Positions 1 to 6,988 of a stretch of 14,603 nucleotides of DNA are shown one piece after another. Source of the DNA: Anaerolineales bacterium UBA3940 (lineage in GTDB: Bacteria; Chloroflexota; Anaerolineae; Aggregatilineales; UBA3940); NCBI GenBank assembly GCA_002385675.1, contig DGDY01000055.1, positions 14,812 to 29,414 on the forward strand. The letters run 5' to 3'. The notes under the pieces are model-generated. The model ran no database searches and had not been told where the DNA came from. It saw only the letters and a list, made by a program, of their open reading frames with translations. Each line of letters begins with the position of its first letter. The first letter of the stretch is position 1. The translations under genes were made by a program, and so were the position numbers.

Positions 1-533
1 TGCTGGAGATGTCGCGCATCGAGGCGGGGATGCTGCATGTGCAGCGAGAGTCGATCTGCCTGCAGGATGTGCTGGAGAGCGCAGTTGCCGCCGCACGTGT
101 GCGCCGCCCCGGCCACCCGATCCATCTTGTGGTGCCGCCGCACCTACCCAACGTACTGGGCGACCCGCGCCGCATCGAGCAGATCGTTGCCAACCTGCTC
201 GACAACGCGGCCAAGTACTCGCCACCTGGCTCGCTCATCGAGGTGACTGCCGCACTCCGCACGGACAGCATCGCCGTCTCGGTGAAAGATCACGGGCAGG
301 GAATCGCGCCGGAGCAGCTTGAGCGCGTTTTCGATCGCTTCTATCAGGTCGAGTCCGGCTCGCCCGGCGGACGCCGGGGCATCGGGCTGGGCCTTGCCAT
401 CTGCCGCGGCCTCGTCGAAGCCCATGAGGGGGATATCTGGGCTGAGAGCACGCCCGGCGTCGGCTCGACCTTCTCGTTCACCCTGCCACTCGCCGGCCAG
501 TATATATCTGTGGAGAGAGATAACCGTGAGTAA
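1..533 (+). CDS. Sensor histidine kinase, C-terminal part (5' end outside window)
   Basis: This is the catalytic end of a membrane-type sensor kinase that would phosphorylate the response regulator encoded immediately downstream. The frame is open from the window edge. The first visible residues (LEMSRIEAGM) are typical of the end of a HisKA dimerisation helix, so the sensor domain and the phospho-accepting His lie upstream. The HATPase_c domain is complete. Counting from the Met codon at position 9, it has an N box near residues 60-71 (LLDNAAKYSP, N66), a G1 box at 92-99 (KDHGQGI), an F box at 107-112 (VFDRFY) and a G2 box at 123-131 (RGIGLGLAI). The style recalls KdpD/PhoR kinases, but no Kdp ATPase gene is visible, so the stimulus is unknown. 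The stop codon overlaps the start of the regulator gene by 8 bp, which implies translational coupling. Confidence 0.93.
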   Translation, partial: LEMSRIEAGMLHVQRESICLQDVLESAVAAARVRRPGHPIHLVVPPHLPNVLGDPRRIEQIVANLLDNAAKYSPPGSLIEVTAALRTDSIAVSVKDHGQGIAPEQLERVFDRFYQVESGSPGGRRGIGLGLAICRGLVEAHEGDIWAESTPGVGSTFSFTLPLAGQYISVERDNRE

Positions 534-1218
534 CGCCTCTGTTCTTGTCGTGGACGACGAACCCAAGATCATCCGCTTTATCAAGACCTCGCTGAGCCTG
601 TCCGGTTATGACATTCTGACCGCCAACACCGGCAGGGCGGCGCTGTCTGCCTTCGACATGCAGCGCCCGGATGTTGTCATCCTCGACCTCGGCCTGCCCG
701 ACCTCGACGGGCTGGACGTTCTCAAGACGATCCGCTCGTACTCAACGCGCCCCGTGCTGATCCTGACCGCGCGTGACGACGAGCAGGACAAGGTGCGAGG
801 GCTGGAGCTTGGAGCAGACGATTATCTCACCAAGCCGTTCAGCACGTCGGAGCTGCGCGCGCGTATCGAGGCTGTGCTGCGCCGCGTGCGCTGGTCGCCG
901 CAGCCCAGCGACCTCACTGAGTTCAGCCTTGACTCGCTGCACATTGACTTCCGCCGCCGCCGCGTGATGGTCGGCGGGGAAGAAGTGCACCTCACGCCGA
1001 CAGAGTATCACCTGTTGCGGGTGCTCGTGCAGAACAACGGGCGGGTGCTTTCCCACGCGGAGCTTCTCGGGCAGGTGTGGGGCGAGCAATACCGGAACGA
1101 CCTCGCCATTCTGCGGGTCAACATCTCCCGCCTGCGGCAGAAGCTGGAGCCCGACCCGCGAGAGCCGCGTTTCGTCGTGACCGTGCCCGGCGTCGGCTAC
1201 ACGCTCGCCGGGGAATAA
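526..1218 (+). CDS. OmpR/PhoB-family response regulator (KdpE-like)
   Basis: A 230-residue two-domain transcription factor. The receiver domain (about 5-120) has the acidic pair D10/D11, phospho-acceptor D54 in LDLGLP, T81 and K103 in LTKPF. The DNA-binding winged helix (about 130-228) has the typical HLTPTEYHLL, LLGQVWG, LRQKLEPDP and GVGYTL segments. The overall pattern is closest to KdpE among regulators I know, but the target genes cannot be read from the sequence. I chose the GTG start at 526 because it gives a normal N-terminus (VSNASVLVVDDEP) and is preceded by GGAG at 512-515. The frame is also open far upstream, but that extension only shadows the kinase gene. The 8-bp overlap with the kinase indicates one operon and a cognate pair. 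The stop codon lies inside the T tract (on the minus strand) of the opposing gene's terminator. Confidence 0.95.
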   Translation: MSNASVLVVDDEPKIIRFIKTSLSLSGYDILTANTGRAALSAFDMQRPDVVILDLGLPDLDGLDVLKTIRSYSTRPVLILTARDDEQDKVRGLELGADDYLTKPFSTSELRARIEAVLRRVRWSPQPSDLTEFSLDSLHIDFRRRRVMVGGEEVHLTPTEYHLLRVLVQNNGRVLSHAELLGQVWGEQYRNDLAILRVNISRLRQKLEPDPREPRFVVTVPGVGYTLAGE

Positions 1219-1249
1219 AAAAGAACAGGCCGGTCGAGTGACCGGCCTG
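1216..1249 (-). terminator. Intrinsic terminator of the DUF362 gene, overlapping the regulator's stop codon
   Basis: A perfect 10-bp inverted repeat, CAGGCCGGTC (1226-1235) with GACCGGCCTG (1240-1249), encloses the 4-nt loop GAGT. Read on the minus strand it is followed by a T-rich run (TTCTTTTTTATT), as expected of a Rho-independent terminator. It lies 22 nt beyond the DUF362 stop codon. On the plus strand no T tract follows the stem, so it would halt the kinase/regulator transcript poorly, although the hairpin could still protect that RNA's 3' end. Confidence 0.88.
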
Positions 1250-1271
1250 CAGCTATCGCGGGGAGAGTTGA

Positions 1272-2495
1272 TCAGGCGGAGTGGCTGCGCCGCCGGAGCA
1301 GAAGCGCCGCGCCCGCGGCCAGCATGGCGAGCGTCGCCGTACCGGCAACAGCGGCGGCAACAACGGTTTCCGGGCGCATCCCCGGAATGACGACCTCACC
1401 ATCACCGTAGGTCTTGAACTTCTGCCCCCACTTCGTCTGGAGCGCCTTCTCGACACGCGGACGCCCCACGAACGGGTACCAGTAGACGTTGTGATACAGG
1501 TGCGAGGCGAGATAGCTCCACGGCACGATGGGCGAGCGCAGCAGCACGTTCTCGAACGGCTTGAGCGGGCCGTGATAGATCAGCTTCTGCCCCCGGCTCG
1601 CGAAGGTATCCTCCTGCACGAAGTTCCAGGCTGGCTCCTGGTTGATGTCATAGCCGACAATCTCGATCTCGTTCGGGTCGCCCACGCCAAGCCCGCGCTC
1701 GTGTGCCAGCCGGATGAACGGGATCGACATCGGATCGAAGCCCTGTAGCTTGGCGGAGATCGCATCAATGGCGACCTGGTCCGCCGAGGCCAGGATAATG
1801 TCCTTCTCATGCACGCGCATGGCGCGCGGCCCGGGGCCATCACCCGCGAACGTGCCGTCCATAATCGCAAAGATGCCGCTGTGAATGTCCTGCTGGATCA
1901 TCAGCAGGTCGACGAGCGTCTCATGGATGACGCTGTGCGTCCAGTGGCGGCGGCGATGCAGCAGCCCACCGAAGGCGTTCTTCATCGCGCCGGTGATCGT
2001 CGTGAACACATGCGTCTTGACGGTCGGCAGGTGGATGATGTTCGCATCGTAAAAGACCTTCGGGATGCGAATACCTTCGGGGTACACCTTGTCCAGCACC
2101 AGGAAGGGCTGCTTAGGCTCGTACGTCACCCACTCGATGTCCTCTTCCCAGAGGTAGTAGTTCTCGACGCCGTACTTGTCGGTGACATACTTGTGTCGGT
2201 TGTTGATCTCGCCCGCGTGTGCGTCAACAACGACGGTGTCGTTGTGCGCCCCCTTGACGCGGTAGCCCGCTTCCTGAAGCTCCTGAATTGCGGCTTCAAG
2301 CTGCCAGGGCGCGGTCGAGCAGGCCGGATACCATGTATCCCACGAAATATTGATCTTGAGCAGCGTCTCTTTATCTTTGGGCAGCGCGGCCTGATAGTCC
2401 GCCATCCGCATCAGACGCCGGTAATCCTCAATTACCGTCTCAGGGCTGGTCTTGAGAACGGCGACGCGGCCCTTCCCCGGAAAATCAACACTCAT
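1272..2495 (-). CDS. DUF362 family protein with C-terminal membrane anchor
   Basis: A 407-residue member of the DUF362 family, whose biochemical role is poorly defined. Family-like segments are visible: CSTAPWQLEAAIQEL near the N-terminus, NIIHLPTVKTH followed by TGAMKNAFGGLL in the centre, and ADQVAIDAISAKLQGFDP later. Many DUF362 proteins carry a 4Fe-4S ferredoxin part. This one has a single cysteine (C59), so it cannot hold a classical cluster alone. Instead the last 30 residues form a hydrophobic helix (about 378-400, Ala/Val/Leu-rich) followed by LLRRRSHSA, which suggests a tail anchor with the main domain in the cytoplasm. I chose the ATG at 2495 because GAGGAG lies 10 nt upstream; a TTG seven codons earlier is in frame but sits at the Shine-Dalgarno itself. 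It lies downstream of the FHA gene on the same strand with a gap of 114 nt. Confidence 0.88.
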   Translation of the reverse strand: MSVDFPGKGRVAVLKTSPETVIEDYRRLMRMADYQAALPKDKETLLKINISWDTWYPACSTAPWQLEAAIQELQEAGYRVKGAHNDTVVVDAHAGEINNRHKYVTDKYGVENYYLWEEDIEWVTYEPKQPFLVLDKVYPEGIRIPKVFYDANIIHLPTVKTHVFTTITGAMKNAFGGLLHRRRHWTHSVIHETLVDLLMIQQDIHSGIFAIMDGTFAGDGPGPRAMRVHEKDIILASADQVAIDAISAKLQGFDPMSIPFIRLAHERGLGVGDPNEIEIVGYDINQEPAWNFVQEDTFASRGQKLIYHGPLKPFENVLLRSPIVPWSYLASHLYHNVYWYPFVGRPRVEKALQTKWGQKFKTYGDGEVVIPGMRPETVVAAAVAGTATLAMLAAGAALLLRRRSHSA

Positions 2496-2513
2496 AATAA
2501 CTGCACTCCTCAG

Positions 2514-2542
2514 CAAAGAATATCCCGGCCAAGCTGACCGGG
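2514..2542 (-). terminator. Possible weak terminator or attenuator between the FHA and DUF362 genes
   Basis: CCCGG (2524-2528) pairs with CCGGG (2538-2542). After one C/A mismatch, two further pairs close a 3-nt loop. On the minus strand the stem is followed by ATATTCTTTG, a moderate T-rich run, about 70 nt past the FHA stop codon and just upstream of the DUF362 ribosome-binding site. It could reduce read-through from the FHA gene. The stem is short and the T tract interrupted, so this is a weak call. Confidence 0.3.
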
Positions 2543-2609
2543 TCTGCTATCAAGCCAAAGTATAACCCACAGTCAGAGCCAATGCACAGGGTGGCCCACC
2601 GAGCCTCTC

Positions 2610-3146
2610 TCAAGAGCGCCCCAGGAAGCGAAAGCCAAACCCCTTCATTTTGCGCTGCGGCTCGCTCGGCGCTTCGGGCGCCTTGCCCGGTGCGTCGTCG
2701 ATGCGCAGGATCATCCGCAACCCGCCCAGTTCGATCACGTCACCGTCCGTCAGCGGGAAGCCCTGCCCCGGCGTCAGGCGCTGCCCGTTGACCCAGGTGC
2801 CGTTCGTACTGTGCTGGTCGATGATGCTCAGCGCATCTTCGGTGGGCCGCAGGAGCGCGTGCCGCCGCGACACACCACAGCGCATCGCGCCGTACGGCCC
2901 GTAGTCGAGGTCCGGGCGGAAGGCACTCATCGGGTCGGCCCGGCCCAGCACCGTGACCCGCCACACATCGAGCGTGATGACCCCCTGACTCGGTGAGGTT
3001 ACGTAAAACGTGACCTTCCACGCCGGACGCATCCGCCCCCCACCCGTTACAGGGGCAGGCGGCCCTCCTGCAAACGGGTCTGGCGCCACCGGGATGCTAT
3101 CAGGAGCATCTTCCAGCGTTCGTGGATTGAGCGGTTTGGTGACCAC
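2610..3146 (-). CDS. FHA-domain protein
   Basis: A 178-residue protein with one forkhead-associated domain, a module that binds phosphothreonine peptides made by Ser/Thr kinases. The core residues are present: LGR (R69), GVSRRH (S93, H96), then STNGTWVNG with N115/G116 and N120/G121. The first 50 residues are Pro/Gly-rich and probably disordered. They contain threonines (for example in NPRTLEDAPDS) that could be kinase sites. The C-terminal tail is basic and Pro-rich and ends FGFRFLGRS. I chose the GTG at 3146 because AGAGG lies 7 nt upstream. An ATG at 3194 would add 16 residues but has no Shine-Dalgarno. No kinase gene is visible in the window. It is divergent from the HTH gene and co-directional with the DUF362 gene. 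Confidence 0.85.
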   Translation of the reverse strand: MVTKPLNPRTLEDAPDSIPVAPDPFAGGPPAPVTGGGRMRPAWKVTFYVTSPSQGVITLDVWRVTVLGRADPMSAFRPDLDYGPYGAMRCGVSRRHALLRPTEDALSIIDQHSTNGTWVNGQRLTPGQGFPLTDGDVIELGGLRMILRIDDAPGKAPEAPSEPQRKMKGFGFRFLGRS

Positions 3147-3153
3147 AGGTGAA

Positions 3154-3158
3154 CCTCT
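3154..3158 (-). promoter_or_regulatory. Ribosome-binding site that decides the FHA gene start
   Basis: On the minus strand AGAGG is followed by 7 nt and then GTG (3146). The alternative ATG at 3194 has only pyrimidine-rich sequence in front of it, so the shorter protein is preferred. Confidence 0.6.
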
Positions 3159-3214
3159 AAGAGTTAGTGCTGCGCTTATGCGCTGTCTCGGCATTGCGGG
3201 TGATGAATCTCACA

Positions 3215-3243
3215 TTTTTACACCCGTATCTAACCGTTTGCAA
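3215..3243 (-). promoter_or_regulatory. Candidate promoter of the FHA gene
   Basis: On the minus strand TTGCAA (3243-3238) is followed after 17 bp by TAAAAA (3220-3215), close to a sigma-70-type -35/-10 pair. The predicted start of transcription near 3208 leaves a leader of about 60 nt before the GTG at 3146. The -35 element is the centre of an 18-bp near-palindrome, so a repressor bound there would block it. Confidence 0.42.
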
Positions 3244-3254
3244 ATGGTTCAACC
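3232..3254. promoter_or_regulatory. Palindromic operator candidate with AACC/GGTT half-sites
   Basis: The 18-bp segment AACCGTTTGCAAATGGTT (3232-3249) is an inverted repeat with a single imperfect pair. It is followed immediately by C and a further AACC (3251-3254), giving the second palindrome GGTTCAACC. It covers the -35 box of the FHA gene. A related site, AACC-AAC-GGTT, lies in the HTH gene leader. The divergent two-domain HTH regulator is the natural candidate ligand; this is inference. Confidence 0.4.
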
Positions 3255-3331
3255 TGCTCAAGTCTGACTGTAGCGCGGCGACGCGACGCCCGTCCAGCTA
3301 ATGCGTAGAATTCCCCATACGATCCAGCCCT

Positions 3332-3349
3332 CCGCGCGGCGCAGCGCGG
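3332..3349. repeat. Inverted repeat abutting the HTH gene -35 box
   Basis: CCGCGC (3332-3337) and GCGCGG (3344-3349) form an inverted repeat with a 6-bp centre that ends one base before the TTGACA box. It may be a regulatory site or a chance GC-rich palindrome. Confidence 0.3.
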
Positions 3350-3378
3350 TTGACACCTGCCCGCAGCGCATTTATACT
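3350..3378 (+). promoter_or_regulatory. Near-consensus sigma-70-type promoter of the HTH-TPR gene pair
   Basis: TTGACA (3350-3355), a 17-bp spacer and TATACT (3373-3378) make the best promoter in the window. Transcription would begin near 3385, giving a leader of about 50 nt before the ATG at 3435. Such a strong core promoter in front of a regulator gene suggests control by repression. Confidence 0.8.
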
Positions 3379-3401
3379 GCTCACCAGACGCACTAACTGT
3401 T

Positions 3402-3412
3402 AACCAACGGTT
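3402..3412. promoter_or_regulatory. AACC-3-GGTT inverted repeat in the HTH gene leader
   Basis: AACCAACGGTT is an 11-bp inverted repeat about 20 bp downstream of the predicted transcription start. It uses the same half-sites as the palindrome at the FHA promoter. Its position suits an autoregulatory operator or roadblock site. Confidence 0.35.
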
Positions 3413-3434
3413 TCCCAGTGAGAGGCGGGATGTC

Positions 3435-4184
3435 ATGGGGCAACGACTAGAGGATATCCGGCGTCTGCGTGAACGTTTGACGACCGGGACGCTTACGGGC
3501 TCAGCCGCCCAGCAGGAGCGTGCTCGGCTGAAAAATCGCATCCTCGGCGTGCTGCTGCGCGACGCGCGTCAGGCGTCTGGCCGCAGTGAGGCGGACGCGG
3601 CGGCACTGCTGGGCATCGCCACGGAGGATTACCGCGCATTTGAATCCGGGGCAGCCTCCCCAACGCTCCCGCAGCTTGAAGTGCTGGCCTACGCCTACAA
3701 CGTGCCGATGAGCCACTTCTGGGGCAGCCAGACACTCGCTGACAAGCGCCAGGAACACAGCGTCCGCGAGAAGATACCGGCGATCATCGCGCTGCGCGAC
3801 CGCATCGTGGGCATACAGATCCGGCAGGCGCGCGAGCGCGAGAACCTCACTGTCGCCCAGATCGCCGAGGAGACGGGCATCGACGCCCGGCGGCTGCGCG
3901 ACGCGGAGCGCGGCAGAATAGCGCTCTCGGTGACCGAACTGGAGATTCTCTCCCAGGTGCTGCCCCTGCGCATCAGCGATATGGTGGACGGGCATGGCCC
4001 GGTGGGCAATTGGCTCCAGGCACAGGCCGACTTCGAGCGCTTCGCGGACCTGCCCGCCGATCTGCGTGCGTTCATACTCAGGCCGATTAACCGCAGCTAC
4101 CTCGACCTTGCCATCCGCATGAGCGAGATGGACGTCGAGCAGCTGCGCAGTATTGCGGAAAGCATCCTGGAGATCACCCTTTAG
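3435..4184 (+). CDS. Transcriptional regulator with two tandem XRE/Cro-type HTH domains
   Basis: A 249-residue cytoplasmic protein. An N-terminal basic helix (1-35) is followed by two similar helix-turn-helix domains. The first, about 37-96, reads ILGVLLRDARQASGRSEADA and contains FESGAASPTLPQLEVLAYAYNV. The second, about 124-184, reads IVGIQIRQARERENLTVAQI and contains AERGRIALSVTELEILSQVL. The matching layout (R-ARQ/E, DAA-LLGI, E-G, L-LEVL) shows internal duplication. The C-terminal 60 residues are helical and acidic (FERFADLPADLRAF, then SEMDVEQLRSIAESI) and may dimerise. The ATG at 3435 follows AGAGG by 9 nt and a strong promoter. A TPR gene starts 22 nt after its stop. The target genes are unknown; the palindromes upstream suggest autoregulation. 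Confidence 0.88.
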   Translation: MGQRLEDIRRLRERLTTGTLTGSAAQQERARLKNRILGVLLRDARQASGRSEADAAALLGIATEDYRAFESGAASPTLPQLEVLAYAYNVPMSHFWGSQTLADKRQEHSVREKIPAIIALRDRIVGIQIRQARERENLTVAQIAEETGIDARRLRDAERGRIALSVTELEILSQVLPLRISDMVDGHGPVGNWLQAQADFERFADLPADLRAFILRPINRSYLDLAIRMSEMDVEQLRSIAESILEITL

Positions 4185-4206
4185 CCGTTCACCGAGGTAT
4201 CCAACT

Positions 4207-4743
4207 ATGTCACCCGAAGCTGATGCCCTCAAGGAGGAAGGCCTGCGCCTTTTCCGCATTGGCGAGCACTCCCAGGCCCTTGACCACTTCGAGCGAGCCT
4301 ACGACGCCTACATGGCAGCGGATCGCCCGCTCGACGCCGCCGAAATGCTGAACAACATCGGCGTGATCTGGCGCATGGAGGACGACACCGGCGCTGCTGC
4401 CGTCAGCCTTGAGCGCGCCAGAGAGATCTTCGCCGAGCACGGCGACCGCAGCCGCGAGGCCCAGGTGCTTGGCAACCTCGCGCCGCTCTACAGCAAGCAG
4501 GGCCGCATCGATGAGGCAATCGCCGCCTACCGCACCGCAGCAGAGATGTTCGGCGAGCTTGGCGACAAGGACCGTCAGGGCGAAACGCTGCTCGCACTCG
4601 GCATCCTGCAGTTCCGTGAGGGGCAGCGCCAGGCCGGGCTGGCCTCCTACGAGGCGGGGCTGATGCTGATTAAGAACCCTACCCCCAAGCAGAAGCGCAC
4701 GCGGATGCTGCTCAAAATGCGCAAGCGGGTTACGGGCAGCTAA
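4207..4743 (+). CDS. Tetratricopeptide-repeat protein
   Basis: A 178-residue protein made almost wholly of TPRs, which serve as protein- or peptide-binding scaffolds. Four repeats are visible at about 5-38 (ALKEEGLRLFRIGEHSQALD), 44-78 (AEMLNNIGVIWRMEDDTGAA), 83-118 (EAQVLGNLAPLYSKQGRIDE) and 123-156 (QGETLLALGILQFREGQRQA). A basic tail (KQKRTRMLLKMRKR) ends the protein. There is no signal peptide or membrane segment, so it is probably cytoplasmic. I chose the ATG at 4207 because GAGG lies 9 nt upstream and it gives a normal TPR N-terminus; the frame is open 18 codons further, but that part overlaps the HTH gene. It is the second gene of the HTH-TPR operon and may sense a ligand or partner for the regulator, by analogy with fused HTH-TPR proteins. 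Confidence 0.85.
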   Translation: MSPEADALKEEGLRLFRIGEHSQALDHFERAYDAYMAADRPLDAAEMLNNIGVIWRMEDDTGAAAVSLERAREIFAEHGDRSREAQVLGNLAPLYSKQGRIDEAIAAYRTAAEMFGELGDKDRQGETLLALGILQFREGQRQAGLASYEAGLMLIKNPTPKQKRTRMLLKMRKRVTGS

Positions 4744-4770
4744 CCGCCGCACACTGTTAGCCAGATCGAA

Positions 4771-4800
4771 AAGAGCCGCCCTGTATAGGCGGCTCTTCTT
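4771..4800. terminator. Bidirectional intrinsic terminator between the TPR and EF-G-like genes
   Basis: AAGAGCCGCC (4771-4780) and GGCGGCTCTT (4788-4797) form a perfect 10-bp stem with a 7-nt loop. On the plus strand it is followed by CTTGTTT, and on the minus strand the stem runs into TTTTCG. It lies between the converging stop codons at 4743 and 4820 and can serve both transcripts. Confidence 0.88.
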
Positions 4801-4819
4801 GTTTGCGGGTGAGGAAGGG

Positions 4820-6883
4820 TTACTCCTCTTCTTCCTTCTTCGCCTTGGCGATGATCTCCTGGGCAATGTGCGAGGGGACCGTCGCGTAGTGCGAGAAGCG
4901 CATGGTATAGACGCCGCGCCCCTGCGTGAACGAGCGCAGGTCGTTGCTGTAGCGCAGCACCTCGGCGAGCGGAACCTGCGCGGTGATAACCGCGCGCCCG
5001 GCGTTGATCTCCGTGCCGAGCACCTGCCCGCGCCGCGAGCTCAGGTCGCCGATGACATCGCCCATGTTGGCCTCAGGGACGGTGATCTCAAGGATCTGGA
5101 TGGGCTCAAGCAACACCGGGCCCGCCCCCTGGACGGCCAGCTTGAAGACCTCGCGCCCGGCGATCTGGAAGGCGATATCCTTCGAGTCGACCGGGTGCTC
5201 CTTGCCGTCGTACACGACCGCCTTCACGTCCACGACCGGGTAGCCGGCGATGACGCCGCTCTCCATCACGCTCTTGATGCCCTTCTCAATCGAGGGGATG
5301 AACGAGCTGGAGATCGCACCGCCAAACACCTCGTTGCCGAACTCGAAGCCCTGGCCATCCTCCAGCGGCTCGACGCGCAGGTGAACCTCGGCGAACTGCC
5401 CGGCGCCGCCGGTCTGCTTCTTGTGGCGGTACTGCGCCGAGTTCACCTTGGTGATCGTCTCGCGGTACGGAACCTTCGGCACGGCGGTCTCGAGGTTGAC
5501 GCCAAGCCGCGCAGCGCGCTTGATCGCCACGTCCACGTGGACATCGCCCATCCCCTCAAGCACCGCTTCCTTCGTCGCCGGGTCGAGCCGCCACGTCAGC
5601 GTCGGGTCGTCCTCGGTCAGGCGGGTGAGCGTCGGGCCCATCTTGGCCGAGTCGGCCTGCGTCGCCGGGAAGACCGCCACCGAGTACACCGGGATGGGGA
5701 AGCTCGGCGGTTCAATGATGATAGGCGTGCCGCGGTCGCCGAGCGTATCGCAGGTGACGGTGTGCCCGAGCTTCGCCACCGCGCCGAGGTCACCCGCGTG
5801 CAGCGTGTCAACCGTCATCTGCTGGTTGCCGCGCATGACGAGCAGCGAACCAAAGCGCTCTTCCTCGCCACGGGTGAAGTTGTAATAGCGCTGGTCGGCC
5901 TTGAGCGTACCGGAGACCACGCGGAAGTACGTCAGGCTGCCAACGTAGGGGTCGGCAGTCGTCTTCCACACGTAAAGCGCGAGCGGGCCGCCGTCACTGG
6001 CAGGCAGTTCGACTTCTTCGTCGCCGCGCTTGCCAGTAAAGGCCTTCGGGCGGTTGTCCGGGCTGATCGATACCTCAGTCACCAGCCGAGTGAAAGCCTT
6101 CACGCCGATATTCGCCGTTGCCGCCGCGTAGGCAACCGGGATGAAGGACTGCGCAGCGAGACCGGCGCGCACGCCCTGCCAGATCTCAGCCTCGGAAAGC
6201 TCGCCAACCTCGAAATACTTCTCCAGCAGCGCGTCATCCGACTCCGCCGCAGCCTCGATCAGTGCAAACCGGGCCTCCTCTGCCGCGTCCGCAAATTCCG
6301 CCGGGATGTCACCGGGCTTGTCGTCCGCCCCGCGCCACGCCTTCATGCTGAGCAGGTCGACGACGCCGGTGAACTCGCCGCCCTCGAACATGGGAAGCTG
6401 CACGGGCACAAAGCGCGTGTCAAAAATGGTGCCCAGCTCATTGAGGACCTGCTCGGGATGCACATTGTCGCGGTCCATCTTGTTGAGCAGCACCATGCGC
6501 GGCAGTTCAAACTCGTCGGCAAAGCCCCAATAAACTTCCGCACCGACCTCAACACCGGAGCTGGCGTCGATAAGCAGCACCGCCATATCCGACACCATTA
6601 ACGCGTTCTTCACCTCACCCTGAAAGTCGGTGTAGCCCGGCGTGTCGAGAATGTTCAGCTTGTAGCCATTCGTCTCAATGGGAATCTGCGACGTGCTGAG
6701 CGACAGCCCGCGCCGCTGCTCTTCCTCATCGAAGTCGGAAGTCGTTGTACCCTGCTCAACCGTTCCCATACGTGTAATTTCGCCGGCATTGAAGAGCATC
6801 GCCTCGACAAGCGATGTCTTGCCGGCACCCTGGTGTGAAACCAGAGCAATGTTGCGAATCTGTGCAGTCGGATACACTTTCAT
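4820..6883 (-). CDS. Elongation factor G-like GTPase (EF-G-2-type paralogue)
   Basis: A 687-residue translational GTPase of normal EF-G length with the EF-G domain order. The G domain spans about 8-280, then domain II, domain III, domain IV (from about 480, QYRHKKQTGGAGQFAEVHLRV) and domain V near the C-terminus. G-motif changes mark it as a paralogue. The P-loop is SHQGAGKT (16-23), with Ser in place of the first Gly. The switch I threonine region reads RRGLSLS in place of ERGITI. G3 is DTPGYTDF (80-87), so the His that activates water in EF-G is Tyr84. G4 is a standard NKMD (134-137). EF-G-2 proteins also have Tyr there. It may act in a ribosome-associated step other than bulk translocation; automated annotation may call it fusA or fusA2. 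The tail is KKEEEE. The ATG at 6883 has GGAGGG about 9 nt upstream. The gene stands alone, outside a str-type operon. Confidence 0.9.
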   Translation of the reverse strand: MKVYPTAQIRNIALVSHQGAGKTSLVEAMLFNAGEITRMGTVEQGTTTSDFDEEEQRRGLSLSTSQIPIETNGYKLNILDTPGYTDFQGEVKNALMVSDMAVLLIDASSGVEVGAEVYWGFADEFELPRMVLLNKMDRDNVHPEQVLNELGTIFDTRFVPVQLPMFEGGEFTGVVDLLSMKAWRGADDKPGDIPAEFADAAEEARFALIEAAAESDDALLEKYFEVGELSEAEIWQGVRAGLAAQSFIPVAYAAATANIGVKAFTRLVTEVSISPDNRPKAFTGKRGDEEVELPASDGGPLALYVWKTTADPYVGSLTYFRVVSGTLKADQRYYNFTRGEEERFGSLLVMRGNQQMTVDTLHAGDLGAVAKLGHTVTCDTLGDRGTPIIIEPPSFPIPVYSVAVFPATQADSAKMGPTLTRLTEDDPTLTWRLDPATKEAVLEGMGDVHVDVAIKRAARLGVNLETAVPKVPYRETITKVNSAQYRHKKQTGGAGQFAEVHLRVEPLEDGQGFEFGNEVFGGAISSSFIPSIEKGIKSVMESGVIAGYPVVDVKAVVYDGKEHPVDSKDIAFQIAGREVFKLAVQGAGPVLLEPIQILEITVPEANMGDVIGDLSSRRGQVLGTEINAGRAVITAQVPLAEVLRYSNDLRSFTQGRGVYTMRFSHYATVPSHIAQEIIAKAKKEEEE

Positions 6884-6988
6884 AACGGGAAGCCCTCCAA
6901 AACGGGGATCAGTCGGAAATTACGGACAGGCCGCGGCAAGCCTCAGGTCGCATCTGCTGCTTGATAAAACCTAGCCTAAACAGAGGGG

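Noticed and set aside
319..525. N-terminal extension of the response regulator
   Set aside because: The extra residues overlap the kinase catalytic domain and look like a frame shadow. The GTG at 526 has a Shine-Dalgarno and gives a standard receiver N-terminus.
4799..6601. A 600-codon open frame on the plus strand opposite the EF-G-like gene
   Set aside because: It has low-complexity shadow composition and no motif, lies fully opposite a conserved GTPase gene, and would begin within the terminator.
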